64,000 nt of DNA from Marmoricola sp. URHB0036. GTDB lineage: Bacteria; Actinomycetota; Actinomycetes; Propionibacteriales; Nocardioidaceae. Position numbers and translations under genes: made by a program. Of this stretch, positions 1 to 11,186 are shown piece after piece. The notes under the pieces are model-generated. The model saw only the letters and a program-made list of their open reading frames with translations, had not been told where the DNA came from and did no database searches. Numbering within the stretch: the stretch's first letter is position 1; every line of letters starts with the position of its first letter. Where the stretch lies: contig NZ_KE384490.1 of NCBI RefSeq assembly GCF_000426045.1, forward strand, positions 248,001-312,000, read 5' to 3'.

Positions 1-283
1 TGAGCGGGACTCGATTGGAAGCCTGCCAGGACTTTGTGCTAATTTTCACAAGACCGCCGCACGACGACGATCCGACGAGGCCGCCAATGATGACGACCCC
101 CAGCTCCAGCACCCGGTGTCCGGGTGCGATCGTGCGGCCGATCGAGGAGCCGGAGGCTCCCGCGCGCTGTGATAGTTTCGCGCGGTCGGGGTCGGGTACT
201 GACGTGGCCAGCCACCGTCTGTCCAGCAGGTTCGCCAGGCGGAAGCCCCGCACGCGGAGTCTTCAAGAAAGCGATCCGGCCGA
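1..283. other. Non-coding leader upstream of the atp operon
   Basis: No convincing coding sequence is seen on either strand. The segment begins with TGA, which could be the stop of a gene outside the window (not verifiable). It carries the Rex-like palindrome at 34-51 and a small GGAGCC-GGA-GGCTCC hairpin at 146-160. GATAGT near 171 is a possible -10 element, but no good -35 is visible. It most likely holds the promoter of the ATP synthase operon. Confidence 0.5.
34..51. promoter_or_regulatory. Candidate Rex (NADH/NAD+ sensor) operator
   Basis: TTGTGCTAATTTTCACAA has perfect outer arms TTGTG/CACAA and matches the Rex consensus TTGTGAAnnnnTTCACAA in 16 of 18 positions; the two mismatches (CT for AA) lie in the left half. 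Rex represses respiratory operons in streptomycetes when NADH is high. The site is about 230 nt upstream of the first atp gene, so control of ATP synthase by redox state is plausible. No rex gene is in the window. Confidence 0.45.
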
Positions 284-502
284 ATGGACGATGAGCGCAC
301 CGAGAACACCTTGCGGGGACGTGATCTCGCTGGCCTCGGGGGGCTCCTGGTCGCAGCGGTCGTGGGGGGCATGGTCCTCGGCCTGGTGTTCGACAACAGC
401 GCCGGTACCTCACCGGCCGGCGTCTTGGTCGGCATCGCCGTCGGTGTCGTGGTCGGATGCGTCGCCTTCTGGCTCCGCGTCCGTTCTGCATTGCGAGACT
501 GA
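284..502 (+). CDS. AtpZ-like small membrane protein of the atp operon
   Basis: A 72-residue protein with two predicted membrane segments (about 16-37 and 44-64) and a short polar N-terminus. Size, two-helix glycine-rich make-up (GGLLVAAVVGGMVLG) and position at the head of the atp operon fit the AtpZ/AtpI family, whose members assist Fo assembly or Mg2+ supply. It ends 9 nt before the next gene. The assignment rests mainly on context; the sequence is short and weakly conserved. Confidence 0.65.
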   Translation: MDDERTENTLRGRDLAGLGGLLVAAVVGGMVLGLVFDNSAGTSPAGVLVGIAVGVVVGCVAFWLRVRSALRD

Positions 503-511
503 GGTGCTCCC

Positions 512-988
512 GTGACCCACCAGCCCGTGACCCCGATCCACGACCCCGAGGCCAACGACCCCCAGGCCACGGACACCTCCCCGCTCGCCCCGGGTGAGAA
601 GGCCACCTTCGGCCGGGTGCTGCGCGACCAGCGCAAGGTGCTCCTGGTAGCGGTCGTGCTCATCGTCGCCGCCTACTGGATCCTCATCCAGCTCGGCGAG
701 TGGACGCTCGCCGGCTGCATCGCCGGGGGCATCGCGCTGGGCGTGGTGAACCACCTCGTCACCGAGTACTGGCTGCTCAAGCTGCTGGTCTCGGGGGAGC
801 AGCCGACCCGCAAAAAGCTGATCGCATCCACGATCACCCGACTGGCAGTCCTCTCCGTTGTGGCCGTAGGCTGCGCCGTGGCCTTCTGGCCCGATGGCAT
901 CGGTCTCCTCCTCGGACTGGCCGTGTTCCGTTTGATCGCCCTCGTGATGACCACGATCCCGTTGCTCAAGGAGTTGAAGTCACAGTGA
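512..988 (+). CDS. atpI: ATP synthase protein I (AtpI-like)
   Basis: 158 residues: a polar N-terminus of about 40 residues, then four hydrophobic segments (about 43-62, 64-82, 107-126, 128-150), the AtpI pattern. AtpI is an accessory membrane protein thought to help assemble the c-ring; it is not part of the finished enzyme. The start is GTG at 512. The stop overlaps the GTG start of atpB (GTGA), which implies translational coupling. Identity comes from topology and operon position. Confidence 0.75.
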   Translation: MTHQPVTPIHDPEANDPQATDTSPLAPGEKATFGRVLRDQRKVLLVAVVLIVAAYWILIQLGEWTLAGCIAGGIALGVVNHLVTEYWLLKLLVSGEQPTRKKLIASTITRLAVLSVVAVGCAVAFWPDGIGLLLGLAVFRLIALVMTTIPLLKELKSQ

Positions 989-1836
989 CGTCCGCCGTGA
1001 TCGCACCGCTCGCGATCGAGATCCACCCGGGCGAGCACCCTGAGGGGCACTTTCTCGGGATGACCTTCAACCTCGACACCATCTGGGTGACGGTCGTCGC
1101 CGGAGCCATCGTCGTAGCGCTCGGTTTCTGGGCCAGGGCCAAGCTCACCGAGGAGACCCCCGACCACGTCCCGACCAAGATCCAGCTCGTCTGGGAGACG
1201 ATCATCGACCAGGTCACCACGCAGGTGACGGCCAACCTCGGCAAGGTGAACCCGTTCGTCATACCCCTGGCGACCGCGCTGTTCTTCTTCATCCTGATCG
1301 CCAACTGGCTCGAGGTCATCCCCACCGAGCTCAACTCCGACACCCACCTGCTCCCGTCGCCGACGGCGGACACCAACCTCACCTACGCGATGGCGGCGCT
1401 GGTGATCGTCGGGGTCTGGACCTTCGGCGTCCGGCAGAAGGGCCTGAAGGGCTACCTCAAGCACTTCCTGGAGCCCTACCCCTACCTGCTGCCGCTGAAC
1501 ATCCTCGAGGAGCTGGTCAAGCCGATCACGCTCGCGCTGCGACTCTTCGGCAACATCTTCGCCGGTGGCATCATGCTCGGCCTCATCGCCGGGCTGGTCA
1601 GCCTGGCACCGAGCAACATCCCCGTCGGCCCCGCTCTCGCGATCATCCTCAACGTGATCTGGAAGCTGTTCGACACGATGTTCCTCGGCGGGCTGCAGGC
1701 CTTCATCTTCGCGCTGCTGACCGTCCTGTACTTCGGGATGGCCGGCGGCGACCACGGGGACCACGACGAGCAGGACGAGCACGTGCAGCACGACCAGGCC
1801 GAGCAGAAGTCGGCCGAACCCGAACCAGCGCACTGA
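985..1836 (+). CDS. atpB: F0F1 ATP synthase subunit a
   Basis: 283 residues from GTG at 985, which overlaps the preceding stop. Subunit a forms the two proton half-channels against the c-ring. The segment KPITLALRLFGNIFAGG holds the essential arginine of the family (LRLFGN), and several hydrophobic helices are present. The C-terminus ends in an unusually charged His/Asp/Glu/Gln-rich tail (GGDHGDHDEQDEHVQHD) facing solvent, longer than in E. coli. A GTG further upstream would only add a frame-shifted part of atpI and was rejected. Confidence 0.96.
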   Translation: MTSAVIAPLAIEIHPGEHPEGHFLGMTFNLDTIWVTVVAGAIVVALGFWARAKLTEETPDHVPTKIQLVWETIIDQVTTQVTANLGKVNPFVIPLATALFFFILIANWLEVIPTELNSDTHLLPSPTADTNLTYAMAALVIVGVWTFGVRQKGLKGYLKHFLEPYPYLLPLNILEELVKPITLALRLFGNIFAGGIMLGLIAGLVSLAPSNIPVGPALAIILNVIWKLFDTMFLGGLQAFIFALLTVLYFGMAGGDHGDHDEQDEHVQHDQAEQKSAEPEPAH

Positions 1837-1865
1837 GCTCCACGGCACAGGCGCAGCAGAGGTAA

Positions 1866-2162
<297 letters not shown>

Positions 2163-2209
2163 GCAGGACGTAGAGCGAACCAGGCCACACCAAGCAAAGG
2201 ACCGGATTG

Positions 2210-2773
2210 ATGGTGCACGTGACCGCGGGACTCATCCCGCTGGCGAGCAACTTCCTGGTGCCCAACGGCACCTTCTTCGTCGAGCTGATCGCGTTCGGGA
2301 TCATCGTCTGGCTCCTGGCGAAGTTCGTCATCCCCCCGATCAACCGGGCGATGACGGCGCGCCAGGACGCGATCAAGAAGGAGTTCGCCGACCTCGAAGA
2401 GGCCAAGGCCGCAGCCCACAAGGCCGAGGAAGAGTTCAAGGCGCAGATCGCCGACGCCCGCCACGAAGCCGCCAAGATCCGCGAGGAGGCACGCGAGCAG
2501 GGCGCCCAGATCGTGGGCGAGGCTCGCGAACAGGCCCAGGCCGAGGCAGCCCGCATCGTCGAGCACGGACACGCACAGGTCCGCGCCGAGCGTCAGCAGG
2601 CCGTGGCCTCGCTGCGTGCCGAGGTCGGCACGCTGGCCATCGACCTCGCCGGCCGGATCGTGGGCGAGAGCCTCGACGACGACGAGCGCAGCACCCGTGT
2701 CGTCGACCGGTTCCTGGCCGACGTCGAGTCGATGCAGGCCGCCGAGGCAACCGCTCAGGACGGAGACCGCTGA
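2210..2773 (+). CDS. atpF: F0F1 ATP synthase subunit b
   Basis: 187 residues: one N-terminal membrane helix (about 17-37) followed by a long charged, heptad-like helix (about 45-165) rich in Glu, Ala, Lys and Arg, the peripheral stalk. ATG at 2210 is preferred; TTG at 2207 is an alternative that adds one residue. AAAGGA at 2196-2201 is the ribosome site. The stop overlaps the atpH start (TGATG). Unlike mycobacteria, b and delta are separate genes here. Confidence 0.95.
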   Translation: MVHVTAGLIPLASNFLVPNGTFFVELIAFGIIVWLLAKFVIPPINRAMTARQDAIKKEFADLEEAKAAAHKAEEEFKAQIADARHEAAKIREEAREQGAQIVGEAREQAQAEAARIVEHGHAQVRAERQQAVASLRAEVGTLAIDLAGRIVGESLDDDERSTRVVDRFLADVESMQAAEATAQDGDR

Positions 2774-3570
2774 TGCTGCGTGGCGCCTCCGCCGAGGCCA
2801 GGCAGGAGCTGGCCTCCCGTCTCGAGGGAATCTCGGGCGACACCGCGACCCTCGGTGAGGAGCTGTTCGCTGTCGCGTCGGTCCTCCGCGGCGAGGCTGC
2901 GGTGCGACGGATCGCCACGGACGCCTCCATCGAGGGTGACGCCAAGGCCGGCCTGATCGGCAACGTCTTCGGCAACGCCCTCGGCTCCGACGCCGTCGAC
3001 CTGGTCAAGGACGCCGTCCGGCGCCGCTGGACGTCACCGCGCGACCTGGCCGACGTGATCGAGTACCTCGGCGTGCTGGCCACGGTCCGTTCCGCCGGCG
3101 ACGACGGTGGCCGGGTCAGCGACGAGCTGTTCGAGGTGCGCCAGACGGTGGACGGCCACGAGCCCCTGCGCTCGGCGCTGTCCGACCCGGCTCGCACGGT
3201 TGCCGACAAGCGCGGCCTGCTGCAGCAGCTGTTCGAGGGCAAGGTGCAGCCGGCCACCCTGGTGCTCGTGGGCCAGGCGGTCAGCGGCAGCCACGGCTCC
3301 GTGGACCGCGGGCTCGAGGAGTTCCAGCACGTTGCGGCCGAGGCCAAGGACGAGAGGATCGCGACGGTGCACACCGCGCGGGAGCTCGCCGACGACGAGC
3401 GCGAGCGGCTGACGCAGGCGCTCTCGCGCCAGTACGCCACCTCGGTCCACCTGCAGGTCGTGGTCGACCCCGACGTCGTCGGCGGCCTCCGGGTCGAGAT
3501 CGGTGACGACGTCATCGACGGCACCGTGTCCAGCAAGCTCGAGGACGCCCAACGCAAGCTCGCCGGCTGA
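2773..3570 (+). CDS. atpH: F0F1 ATP synthase subunit delta
   Basis: 265 residues, much longer than the roughly 177-residue E. coli protein, as is usual in Actinobacteria. Delta joins the b stalk to the top of the alpha3beta3 head. The C-terminal third has the recognisable family pattern ([28 protein letters not shown]) found in OSCP/delta proteins. Translation is probably coupled to atpF through the TGATG overlap. A 55-nt gap with no clear hairpin separates it from atpA. Confidence 0.95.
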   Translation: MLRGASAEARQELASRLEGISGDTATLGEELFAVASVLRGEAAVRRIATDASIEGDAKAGLIGNVFGNALGSDAVDLVKDAVRRRWTSPRDLADVIEYLGVLATVRSAGDDGGRVSDELFEVRQTVDGHEPLRSALSDPARTVADKRGLLQQLFEGKVQPATLVLVGQAVSGSHGSVDRGLEEFQHVAAEAKDERIATVHTARELADDERERLTQALSRQYATSVHLQVVVDPDVVGGLRVEIGDDVIDGTVSSKLEDAQRKLAG

Positions 3571-3625
3571 CCGGCACCCAGACCACTCCAGAAGACGTAA
3601 AAGAACCAGGGAAGAGGCACAGAAC

Positions 3626-5269
3626 ATGACGGAGCTTTCGATTCGTCCGGAGGAGATCCGCGACGCGCTCCAGAAGTACGTCGAGGACTACAAGCCCTCC
3701 GCCGCGAGCAAGGAGGAGGTCGGCACGGTCTCCGAGACCGCCGACGGCATCGCCCGGATCACCGGCCTTCCCTCAGCGATGGCGAACGAGCTGCTCGAGT
3801 TCGAGGACGGCACCCAGGGCATCGCCCTGAACCTCGACACCCGTGAGATCGGCGTCGTCGTCCTCGGTGACTTCGCCGGTATCGAGGAGGGCCAGACGGT
3901 CCGCCGTACGGGCGAGATCCTGTCGGTCCCGGTCGGCGACAAGTTCCTCGGTCGGGTCATCGACCCGCTCGGCACCCCGATCGACGGCCTCGGCGACATC
4001 GAGAACGAGGGCCGCCGCGCCCTCGAGCTCCAGGCTCCCGGCGTGATGGCCCGCAAGTCGGTGCACGAGCCGCTCGCGACCGGCATCAAGGCGATCGACT
4101 CGATGACCCCGATCGGTCGCGGTCAGCGCCAGCTGATCATCGGCGACCGCTCGACCGGCAAGACCACGATCGCCATCGACACGATCATCAACCAGAAGCA
4201 GAACTGGGAGACCGGCGACGAGGACAAGCAGGTCCGCTGCATCTACGTCGCCATCGGCCAGAAGGGCTCGACCATCGCCGCCGTGCGGGGCGCCCTCGAG
4301 GAGGCCGGCGCGCTGGAGTACACCACGATCGTGGCCTCTCCGGCGTCAGACTCCGCGGGCTTCAAGTACCTCGCCCCCTACACCGGCTCGGCCATCGGCC
4401 AGCACTGGATGTACGACGGCAAGCACGTCCTGATCGTCTTCGACGACCTGACCAAGCAGGCCGAGGCCTACCGCGCCGTGTCCCTGCTGCTGCGCCGCCC
4501 GCCGGGTCGTGAGGCCTACCCGGGCGACGTCTTCTACCTGCACAGCCGGTTGCTCGAGCGCTGCGCCAAGCTCTCCGACGACCTCGGCCACGGGTCGATG
4601 ACCGGTCTGCCGATCATCGAGACCAAGGCCAACGACGTCTCGGCGTACATCCCGACCAACGTCATCTCGATCACCGACGGTCAGATCTTCCTGCAGTCCG
4701 ACCTGTTCGCGTCCAACCAGCGCCCGGCGATCGACGTCGGTGTGTCGGTGTCGCGCGTGGGTGGTGCGGCCATGACCAAGGCGATGAAGACCGTCACCGG
4801 TTCGCTCAAGGTCGACCTGGCGCAGTTCCGCGCGATGGAGGCGTTCGCGATGTTCGCCTCCGACCTCGACGCGGCGTCGCGCCAGCAGCTCGACCGCGGT
4901 CAGCGGCTGATGGCGCTGCTCAAGCAGCCGCAGTACTCGCCGTACCCGCTCCAGGACATGACCGTGTCGCTGTGGCTGGGCACCTCCGGTCGCCTCGACC
5001 GGGTGCCGACCGAGGACGTGCTGCGCTTCGAGCAGGAGTTCCTCGACTTCGTACGCCGCTCACACGGTGACCTCCTCGACGCGATCGCCAGCAGCCAGAA
5101 GTTCGAGGACGAGACCGAGAGCGGGCTCGAGAAGGCCTACGACGACTTCCTCGACCAGTTCGAGACCAGCGAGGGCGGCTCGATCAAGGCCGGCCACGAG
5201 GAGCACGAGGCGCTCGAGGACGAGGACATCGACCAGGAGCAGATCGTCAAGCAGAAGAAGCAGGGCTGA
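3626..5269 (+). CDS. atpA: F0F1 ATP synthase subunit alpha
   Basis: 547 residues; the ATG at 3626 matches the family N-terminus. The P-loop is GDRSTGKT at 173-180 in the non-catalytic nucleotide site. The C-terminus carries an extra charged stretch of about 35 residues (roughly 512-547, beginning [14 protein letters not shown]) beyond the E. coli end. A comparable extension in mycobacteria suppresses ATP hydrolysis, so a similar latency function is plausible. An in-frame upstream extension to 3503 runs into atpH and was rejected. Confidence 0.97.
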   Translation: MTELSIRPEEIRDALQKYVEDYKPSAASKEEVGTVSETADGIARITGLPSAMANELLEFEDGTQGIALNLDTREIGVVVLGDFAGIEEGQTVRRTGEILSVPVGDKFLGRVIDPLGTPIDGLGDIENEGRRALELQAPGVMARKSVHEPLATGIKAIDSMTPIGRGQRQLIIGDRSTGKTTIAIDTIINQKQNWETGDEDKQVRCIYVAIGQKGSTIAAVRGALEEAGALEYTTIVASPASDSAGFKYLAPYTGSAIGQHWMYDGKHVLIVFDDLTKQAEAYRAVSLLLRRPPGREAYPGDVFYLHSRLLERCAKLSDDLGHGSMTGLPIIETKANDVSAYIPTNVISITDGQIFLQSDLFASNQRPAIDVGVSVSRVGGAAMTKAMKTVTGSLKVDLAQFRAMEAFAMFASDLDAASRQQLDRGQRLMALLKQPQYSPYPLQDMTVSLWLGTSGRLDRVPTEDVLRFEQEFLDFVRRSHGDLLDAIASSQKFEDETESGLEKAYDDFLDQFETSEGGSIKAGHEEHEALEDEDIDQEQIVKQKKQG

Positions 5270-5272
5270 CCC

Positions 5273-6226
5273 ATGGCTGTATCCCTGCGCGAGTACCGCG
5301 CGCGGATCAAGTCGACGGAGTCGATGAAGAAGATCACGCGTGCGATGGAGCTCATCGCTGCCTCGCGGATCATCAAGGCGCAGCAGCGTGCCCAGTCGGC
5401 GGCGCCGTACGCCCGCGAGCTGACCCGAGCGGTCTCCGCGGTGGCGACGTACTCCAACGTCGACCACCCCCTGACCACCGAGCCCGAGGACCCGAAGCGG
5501 GCCGCGATCCTGGTGATCACCAGTGACCGCGGGCTGGCCGGTGCCTACTCCTCGAGCGTGCTCAAGGAGGCCGAGCGGCTGCGGACCCGTCTCGAGGACG
5601 AGGGCAAGGAGGTCGACACCTACATCTCCGGACGCAAGGGCGAGGCCTACTTCCGCTTCCGCAACCGTCCGATCGTCGAGGCGTGGACCGGGCACAGCGA
5701 CCAGCCCAACTTCGAGGTGGCGGAGGCCATCGGGCACAGCCTGATCGGCGCCTTCATCAACGACGAGCCCGAGGCCCGCACCATCCAGGACCACGGCCAG
5801 GACCGCGAGGTGCCGCCGGGGGTCGACGAGGTGCACGTGGTCTTCACGCAGTTCCGCTCGATGCTGGTGCAGGAGCCGCGTGACATCAGGCTGCTGCCGC
5901 TCGAGGTCGTCGAGGGCGAGGAGATGCCCGAGTCCGACGAGGTGCTGCCGCTCTACGAGTTCGAGCCGTCCCCCGAGGAGGTGCTCGACGGGCTGCTGCC
6001 GAAGTACGTCCAGAGCCGCATCTTCTTCGCGTTGCTGCAGGCCGCGGCTTCCGAGCTCGCGGCCCGTCAGAAGGCGATGAAGTCCGCGACGGACAACGCC
6101 GACGAGCTGATCAAGAAGTACACGCGGACCGCCAACCAGGCCCGCCAGGCCGGTATTACCCAGGAAATCAGCGAGATTGTCGGTGGCGTGAATGCGCTCG
6201 CCGACGCCCAAGCCGGGAGTGAGTGA
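5273..6226 (+). CDS. atpG: F0F1 ATP synthase subunit gamma
   Basis: 317 residues, the central rotor shaft. The N-terminal coiled coil ([25 protein letters not shown]) and the C-terminal helix ([30 protein letters not shown]) are canonical. Between them, at about residues 160-185, is an inserted polar loop ([19 protein letters not shown]) absent from E. coli. Mycobacterial gamma has an extra loop in the corresponding region that affects coupling. The gene starts 3 nt after atpA. Confidence 0.96.
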   Translation: MAVSLREYRARIKSTESMKKITRAMELIAASRIIKAQQRAQSAAPYARELTRAVSAVATYSNVDHPLTTEPEDPKRAAILVITSDRGLAGAYSSSVLKEAERLRTRLEDEGKEVDTYISGRKGEAYFRFRNRPIVEAWTGHSDQPNFEVAEAIGHSLIGAFINDEPEARTIQDHGQDREVPPGVDEVHVVFTQFRSMLVQEPRDIRLLPLEVVEGEEMPESDEVLPLYEFEPSPEEVLDGLLPKYVQSRIFFALLQAAASELAARQKAMKSATDNADELIKKYTRTANQARQAGITQEISEIVGGVNALADAQAGSE

Positions 6227-8094
<1,868 letters not shown>

Positions 8095-8122
8095 TCACCA
8101 GCACCTCCTGACCGACGTTCGA

Positions 8123-8150
8123 GGGCCGCTCCGGGTTTCCGGGGCGGCCC
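8123..8150 (+). terminator. Hairpin terminator of the atp operon
   Basis: GGGCCGCTCCGG and CCGGGGCGGCCC form a 12-bp stem with one G-T wobble around a GTTT loop, 28 nt after the atpC stop. No T-run follows, which is common for actinobacterial terminators. Confidence 0.75.
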
Positions 8151-8216
8151 TCGGCGGTCGTTGAGGCATCTCCTAGTCTGTGACCTCACCCATCGCGAGG
8201 CGGAACGAGGGACTCG

Positions 8217-8657
8217 ATGCCGGTATGGCAATGGCTGCTGGACTCAGCAGGTGCCGTGCTGCTCGTCCTGCTGCTGTTCGGTGTCCTGCTCGTCGTACGA
8301 CGCCGGGTGCTCTCGCGCAACGGCGGCACCTTCGAGCTCAGCGTCCGGGAGAGCCGGTCGGCCGAGGGCCGTGGCTGGGTGCTCGGCATGGGCCGCTACC
8401 GCGAGAACTCCCTGGAGTGGTTCCGCATCTTCTCCCCGTTCCCCGGCCCGCGCCGGACCTGGCGCCGCAACGACCTGAAGGTCCTCGGCCAGCGTGAGCC
8501 CGAGGGTGCCGAGGAGTTCGCGCTCTACGCCGGTCACGTGGTCGTCGTCTGCCGCACCCCCCGCGGCGAGGCCGAGCTGGCGATGAGCCCGAGCTCGCTG
8601 ACCGGGTTGCAGTCCTGGCTCGAGGCGGGGCCTCCGGGGTCGCGGCCTTCGCGGTAG
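8217..8657 (+). CDS. DUF2550 family membrane-anchored protein
   Basis: 146 residues with one N-terminal membrane helix (about 9-28) followed by RRR and a cytosolic domain of about 110 residues (RNGGTFELSVR, GRGWVLGMGRYRENSLEWFRIFS). This pattern and the position after atpC match the DUF2550 family, which is conserved in Actinobacteria and has no established function. AACGAGGG precedes ATG at 8217. TAGTCT near 8174 could be its own -10 element. Confidence 0.85.
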   Translation: MPVWQWLLDSAGAVLLVLLLFGVLLVVRRRVLSRNGGTFELSVRESRSAEGRGWVLGMGRYRENSLEWFRIFSPFPGPRRTWRRNDLKVLGQREPEGAEEFALYAGHVVVVCRTPRGEAELAMSPSSLTGLQSWLEAGPPGSRPSR

Positions 8658-8700
8658 GAGGCGTCGTCGGCTGCCAGCCCGGTCCGCTTTGTACGCCGAC

Positions 8701-9300
8701 CTAGGACTCAGCGCCCTCATCGGGTACGCCGCGCTCGCCGCCCGGCACCCAGAGCACGTCACCGTTCTCGCGGTTCGCGTGCCGGGCCAGGATGAACAGC
8801 AGGTCCGAGAGGCGGTTGAGGTAGGTGATCGCGAGGACGTTCATCGAGTCGGCGTACTCGCCGTACGCCGCCCAGGCGGATCGTTCGGCGCGCCGGCAGA
8901 CCGTGCGGGCCACGTGCAGGTGGGCGGCCGCGAGGGTGCCGCCGTTGAGGATGAACGAGCGCAGCGTGGGCAGGTCCTCGTTGTAGTGGTCGCACCAGCC
9001 CTCGAGGCGGTCGACGTAGTCCTGCTCGATGCGCAGCGGCGGGTACTCCGGCTTCTCGACCACCGGGGTGCAGAAGTCGGCCCCGACGTCGAACAGGTCG
9101 TTCTGCACGTGGGTCAGCACCGCGACGACGTCGTCCTCCACACCGCCGGTCGCCAGCACGACGCCGAGCTGGGCGTTGGTCTCGTCGACATCGGCGTAGG
9201 CCTGCAGCCGCAGGTCGGTCTTGCCGGTCTCGCTCATGTCGCCGAGCCGCGTCGTCCCGGCGTCGCCGGTGCGCGTGTAGATCCGCGTCAGGTTGACCAT
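8701..9300 (-). CDS. PduO-type cob(I)alamin adenosyltransferase
   Basis: 199 residues. It transfers the adenosyl group of ATP to Co(I)-cobalamin, making the cofactor used by the mutase at 11187. The N-terminal ATP-binding motif [15 protein letters not shown] and the [16 protein letters not shown] and RTVCRRAER segments are typical of the PduO/MMAB fold, not of CobA/CobO P-loop enzymes. It diverges from murA across 38 nt. TAGGGT lies 6 nt before ATG, so the transcript may be leaderless, although GGTGGAGG could also serve as a ribosome site. Confidence 0.92.
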   Translation of the reverse strand: MVNLTRIYTRTGDAGTTRLGDMSETGKTDLRLQAYADVDETNAQLGVVLATGGVEDDVVAVLTHVQNDLFDVGADFCTPVVEKPEYPPLRIEQDYVDRLEGWCDHYNEDLPTLRSFILNGGTLAAAHLHVARTVCRRAERSAWAAYGEYADSMNVLAITYLNRLSDLLFILARHANRENGDVLWVPGGERGVPDEGAES

Positions 9301-9306
9301 GCCTCC

Positions 9307-9331
9307 ACCCTAGAAGTCGCCTCACTAGAGT
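9307..9331. promoter_or_regulatory. Divergent -10 elements for the adenosyltransferase and murA
   Basis: On the minus strand TAGGGT (9312-9307) lies 6 nt before the ATG at 9300. On the plus strand TAGAGT (9326-9331) lies 7 nt before the GTG at 9339. Both spacings predict transcription starting at the start codon. The two promoters share a 38-nt gap. Confidence 0.5.
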
Positions 9332-9338
9332 GACGAGC

Positions 9339-10643
9339 GTGGGCAGCTTCCGTGTGGTCTCCGAGGGTCCGCTGACCCGACCGCTGTCCGGGACGGTCCA
9401 CGTCGGCGGGGCCAAGAACTCAGCGTTGAAGCTGATGGCCGGCGCGCTGCTCGCCCCCGGACGGTCGGTGATCCACAACGTGCCGAACATCCTCGACGTC
9501 GCCGTGATGGGGCAGCTCCTGCGCCAGCTCGGCTGCACGGTCGAGATCGCCTACCCGGGCGACGCCGACCCGACCTGCGAGTCGACCGCGGGACGGGCGA
9601 CCATCGACGTCCCGGAGGAGCTCGAGCACAAGGCCCCCTACGAGCTGGTACGACGGCTGCGGGCATCGATCGCGGTCCTGGGTCCGCTCGTCGCCCGGTG
9701 TCATCGCGCGAGCGTCGCGCTTCCGGGTGGGGACGCGATCGGCTCGCGAGGTCTGGACATGCACATCCTCGGGCTGCAGGAGCTCGGGGCCGTCGTACGC
9801 ATCGAGCACGGGCAGGTCGTCGCCGAGGTGCCCGGAGGTCTACGCGGCGCCAGCCTGTGGCTCGACTTCCCCTCGGTCGGAGCGACCGAGAACCTCCTGA
9901 TGGCGGCGGTGATGGCCCAGGGCACCACGGTCATCGACAACGTGGCCCGCGAGCCCGAGATCATCGACCTGTGCGAGATGCTCGTCGCGATGGGGGCCCG
10001 CATCGACGGGGTGTCCACCTCCACCCTGGCCATCGAGGGGGTCGACCGGCTGCACCCTGTCGAGCACACGACCGTGACCGACCGGATCGTCACCGGCACC
10101 TGGGTCTTCGCCAGCGCCATCGCCGGTGGTGACCTGCACATCAGCGGCGGGGTGGCCCACCACCTCGACATCGTGCTCGACAAGCTGGTCGCCGCAGGGG
10201 CCGAGATCGTGCAGGGGGAGACCGGGTTCACGGTGAGCACCCACCAGCGACTCACCTCCTTCGACGTCGCGACGCTGCCGTACCCCGGTTTCCCGACCGA
10301 CCTGCAACCGTTCGCCATGGCGCTGGCCTCGGTGTCCTCGGGCACGGCGATGATCACCGAGAACGTCTTCGAGGCGAGGTTCATGTTCGCCCAGGAGCTG
10401 GCCCGGCTCGGGGCCGACCTGCGCACCGACGGTCACCACGCCGTGGTCCGCGGCGTCCCCATGCTCTCTGGAGCCCCCGTCGTGGCCCACGACATCCGCG
10501 CGGGTGCGGCGCTGGTGCTGGCCGGGCTGGCCGCCCAGGGCACCACGGTGGTGGCCGAGTCGCAGCACATCGACCGCGGCTATCCGTGGTTCGCGGAGGC
10601 CCTCGCGTCGGTCGGGGCCGAGGTCAGCCGGCTGCCCGACTGA
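9339..10643 (+). CDS. murA: UDP-N-acetylglucosamine 1-carboxyvinyltransferase
   Basis: 434 residues. It catalyses the first committed step of peptidoglycan synthesis, enolpyruvyl transfer from PEP to UDP-GlcNAc. [11 protein letters not shown] holds the catalytic lysine/asparagine, and [13 protein letters not shown] and [13 protein letters not shown] follow. The residue that is Cys115 in E. coli is Asp132 here (PGGDAIG). The same Cys-to-Asp change makes the M. tuberculosis enzyme insensitive to fosfomycin. GTG at 9339 is chosen because TAGAGT is 7 nt upstream; GTG at 9330 is the alternative and would make the residue Asp135. Confidence 0.95.
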   Translation: MGSFRVVSEGPLTRPLSGTVHVGGAKNSALKLMAGALLAPGRSVIHNVPNILDVAVMGQLLRQLGCTVEIAYPGDADPTCESTAGRATIDVPEELEHKAPYELVRRLRASIAVLGPLVARCHRASVALPGGDAIGSRGLDMHILGLQELGAVVRIEHGQVVAEVPGGLRGASLWLDFPSVGATENLLMAAVMAQGTTVIDNVAREPEIIDLCEMLVAMGARIDGVSTSTLAIEGVDRLHPVEHTTVTDRIVTGTWVFASAIAGGDLHISGGVAHHLDIVLDKLVAAGAEIVQGETGFTVSTHQRLTSFDVATLPYPGFPTDLQPFAMALASVSSGTAMITENVFEARFMFAQELARLGADLRTDGHHAVVRGVPMLSGAPVVAHDIRAGAALVLAGLAAQGTTVVAESQHIDRGYPWFAEALASVGAEVSRLPD

Positions 10644-10654
10644 ATAACGTTTCA

Positions 10655-10678
10655 GGATCAGTTGGCCTCCAGGGGTAT
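10655..10678 (+). promoter_or_regulatory. SigB-type promoter upstream of the STAS gene
   Basis: GGAT (10655-10658), 14 nt, then GGGTAT (10673-10678) matches the actinobacterial SigB-class consensus GNNT-N14-16-GGGTAY. It would give a leader of about 70 nt before the STAS gene. The match is exact but short, so chance is possible. Confidence 0.5.
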
Positions 10679-10757
10679 TTTCGGAACTGCTCCGCGCGTC
10701 ATGTAGTCAACAGGGCGCGACGCGCGCCGATAGTAGGGCTGGCAACGGGGAGGCCCC

Positions 10758-11117
10758 ATGGAGCACGCGAGCGAGGACGGGTCGTTGAGCACGGCCCTGG
10801 AGCTCTCCGGCGCGCTCGACGTACGGCGCACCGCCGACGTCCGTGCCGCTGTCTACGCCGAGCTCACGAGGGGCACCGGCGACGTGATCGTCGACATCAG
10901 CCGCGTGGACTCCATCGACATGACGACCCTGAAGATGATCGCGGTGGCCAACCGGGTCGCCGAGCGCCAGGCCCGACGCGTGGTGCTGCGAGGCGCCTCT
11001 CCCGGCGTACGCCGAATGCTGCACCTCTCCCACATGCGCTGGATGATCCCGGTCGAGCCGTACGACGCCGTCGTCGCCCCGCCCCAGGAACCCCCTCCAC
11101 CGCGCTCCGCGGTGTGA
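10758..11117 (+). CDS. STAS-domain protein, anti-anti-sigma factor-like
   Basis: 119 residues, one STAS domain (about 8-100). Such proteins bind anti-sigma kinases and are switched by phosphorylation. The helix start reads VDSIDMTTLKMI; the D-M-T-T stretch sits where DSSG occurs in SpoIIAA, so a threonine would be the phospho-acceptor. The C-terminus is proline-rich (PPQEPPPPRS). ATG at 10758 follows GGGGAGG. No anti-sigma kinase gene is adjacent. The SigB-like promoter upstream suggests membership of a stress-sigma network. Confidence 0.75.
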   Translation: MEHASEDGSLSTALELSGALDVRRTADVRAAVYAELTRGTGDVIVDISRVDSIDMTTLKMIAVANRVAERQARRVVLRGASPGVRRMLHLSHMRWMIPVEPYDAVVAPPQEPPPPRSAV

Positions 11118-11149
11118 CCCATCACGCAGGGTGAGCCAGCCAACAAGCC

Positions 11150-11179
11150 TTACCCACCGGTACGGATCGGGCCTACCCT
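11150..11179 (+). promoter_or_regulatory. Promoter for the ethylmalonyl-CoA mutase gene
   Basis: TTACCC (11150-11155), an 18-nt spacer and TACCCT (11174-11179). Transcription would begin about at the ATG (11187), giving a leaderless mRNA. No Shine-Dalgarno is visible before that ATG. Confidence 0.5.
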
Positions 11180-11186
11180 CAGCCAC

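Noticed and set aside
11118-11186. Cobalamin riboswitch before the B12-dependent mutase gene
   Set aside because: Only 69 nt are available and no B12-box-like conserved stretch is present; a compact promoter explains the region.
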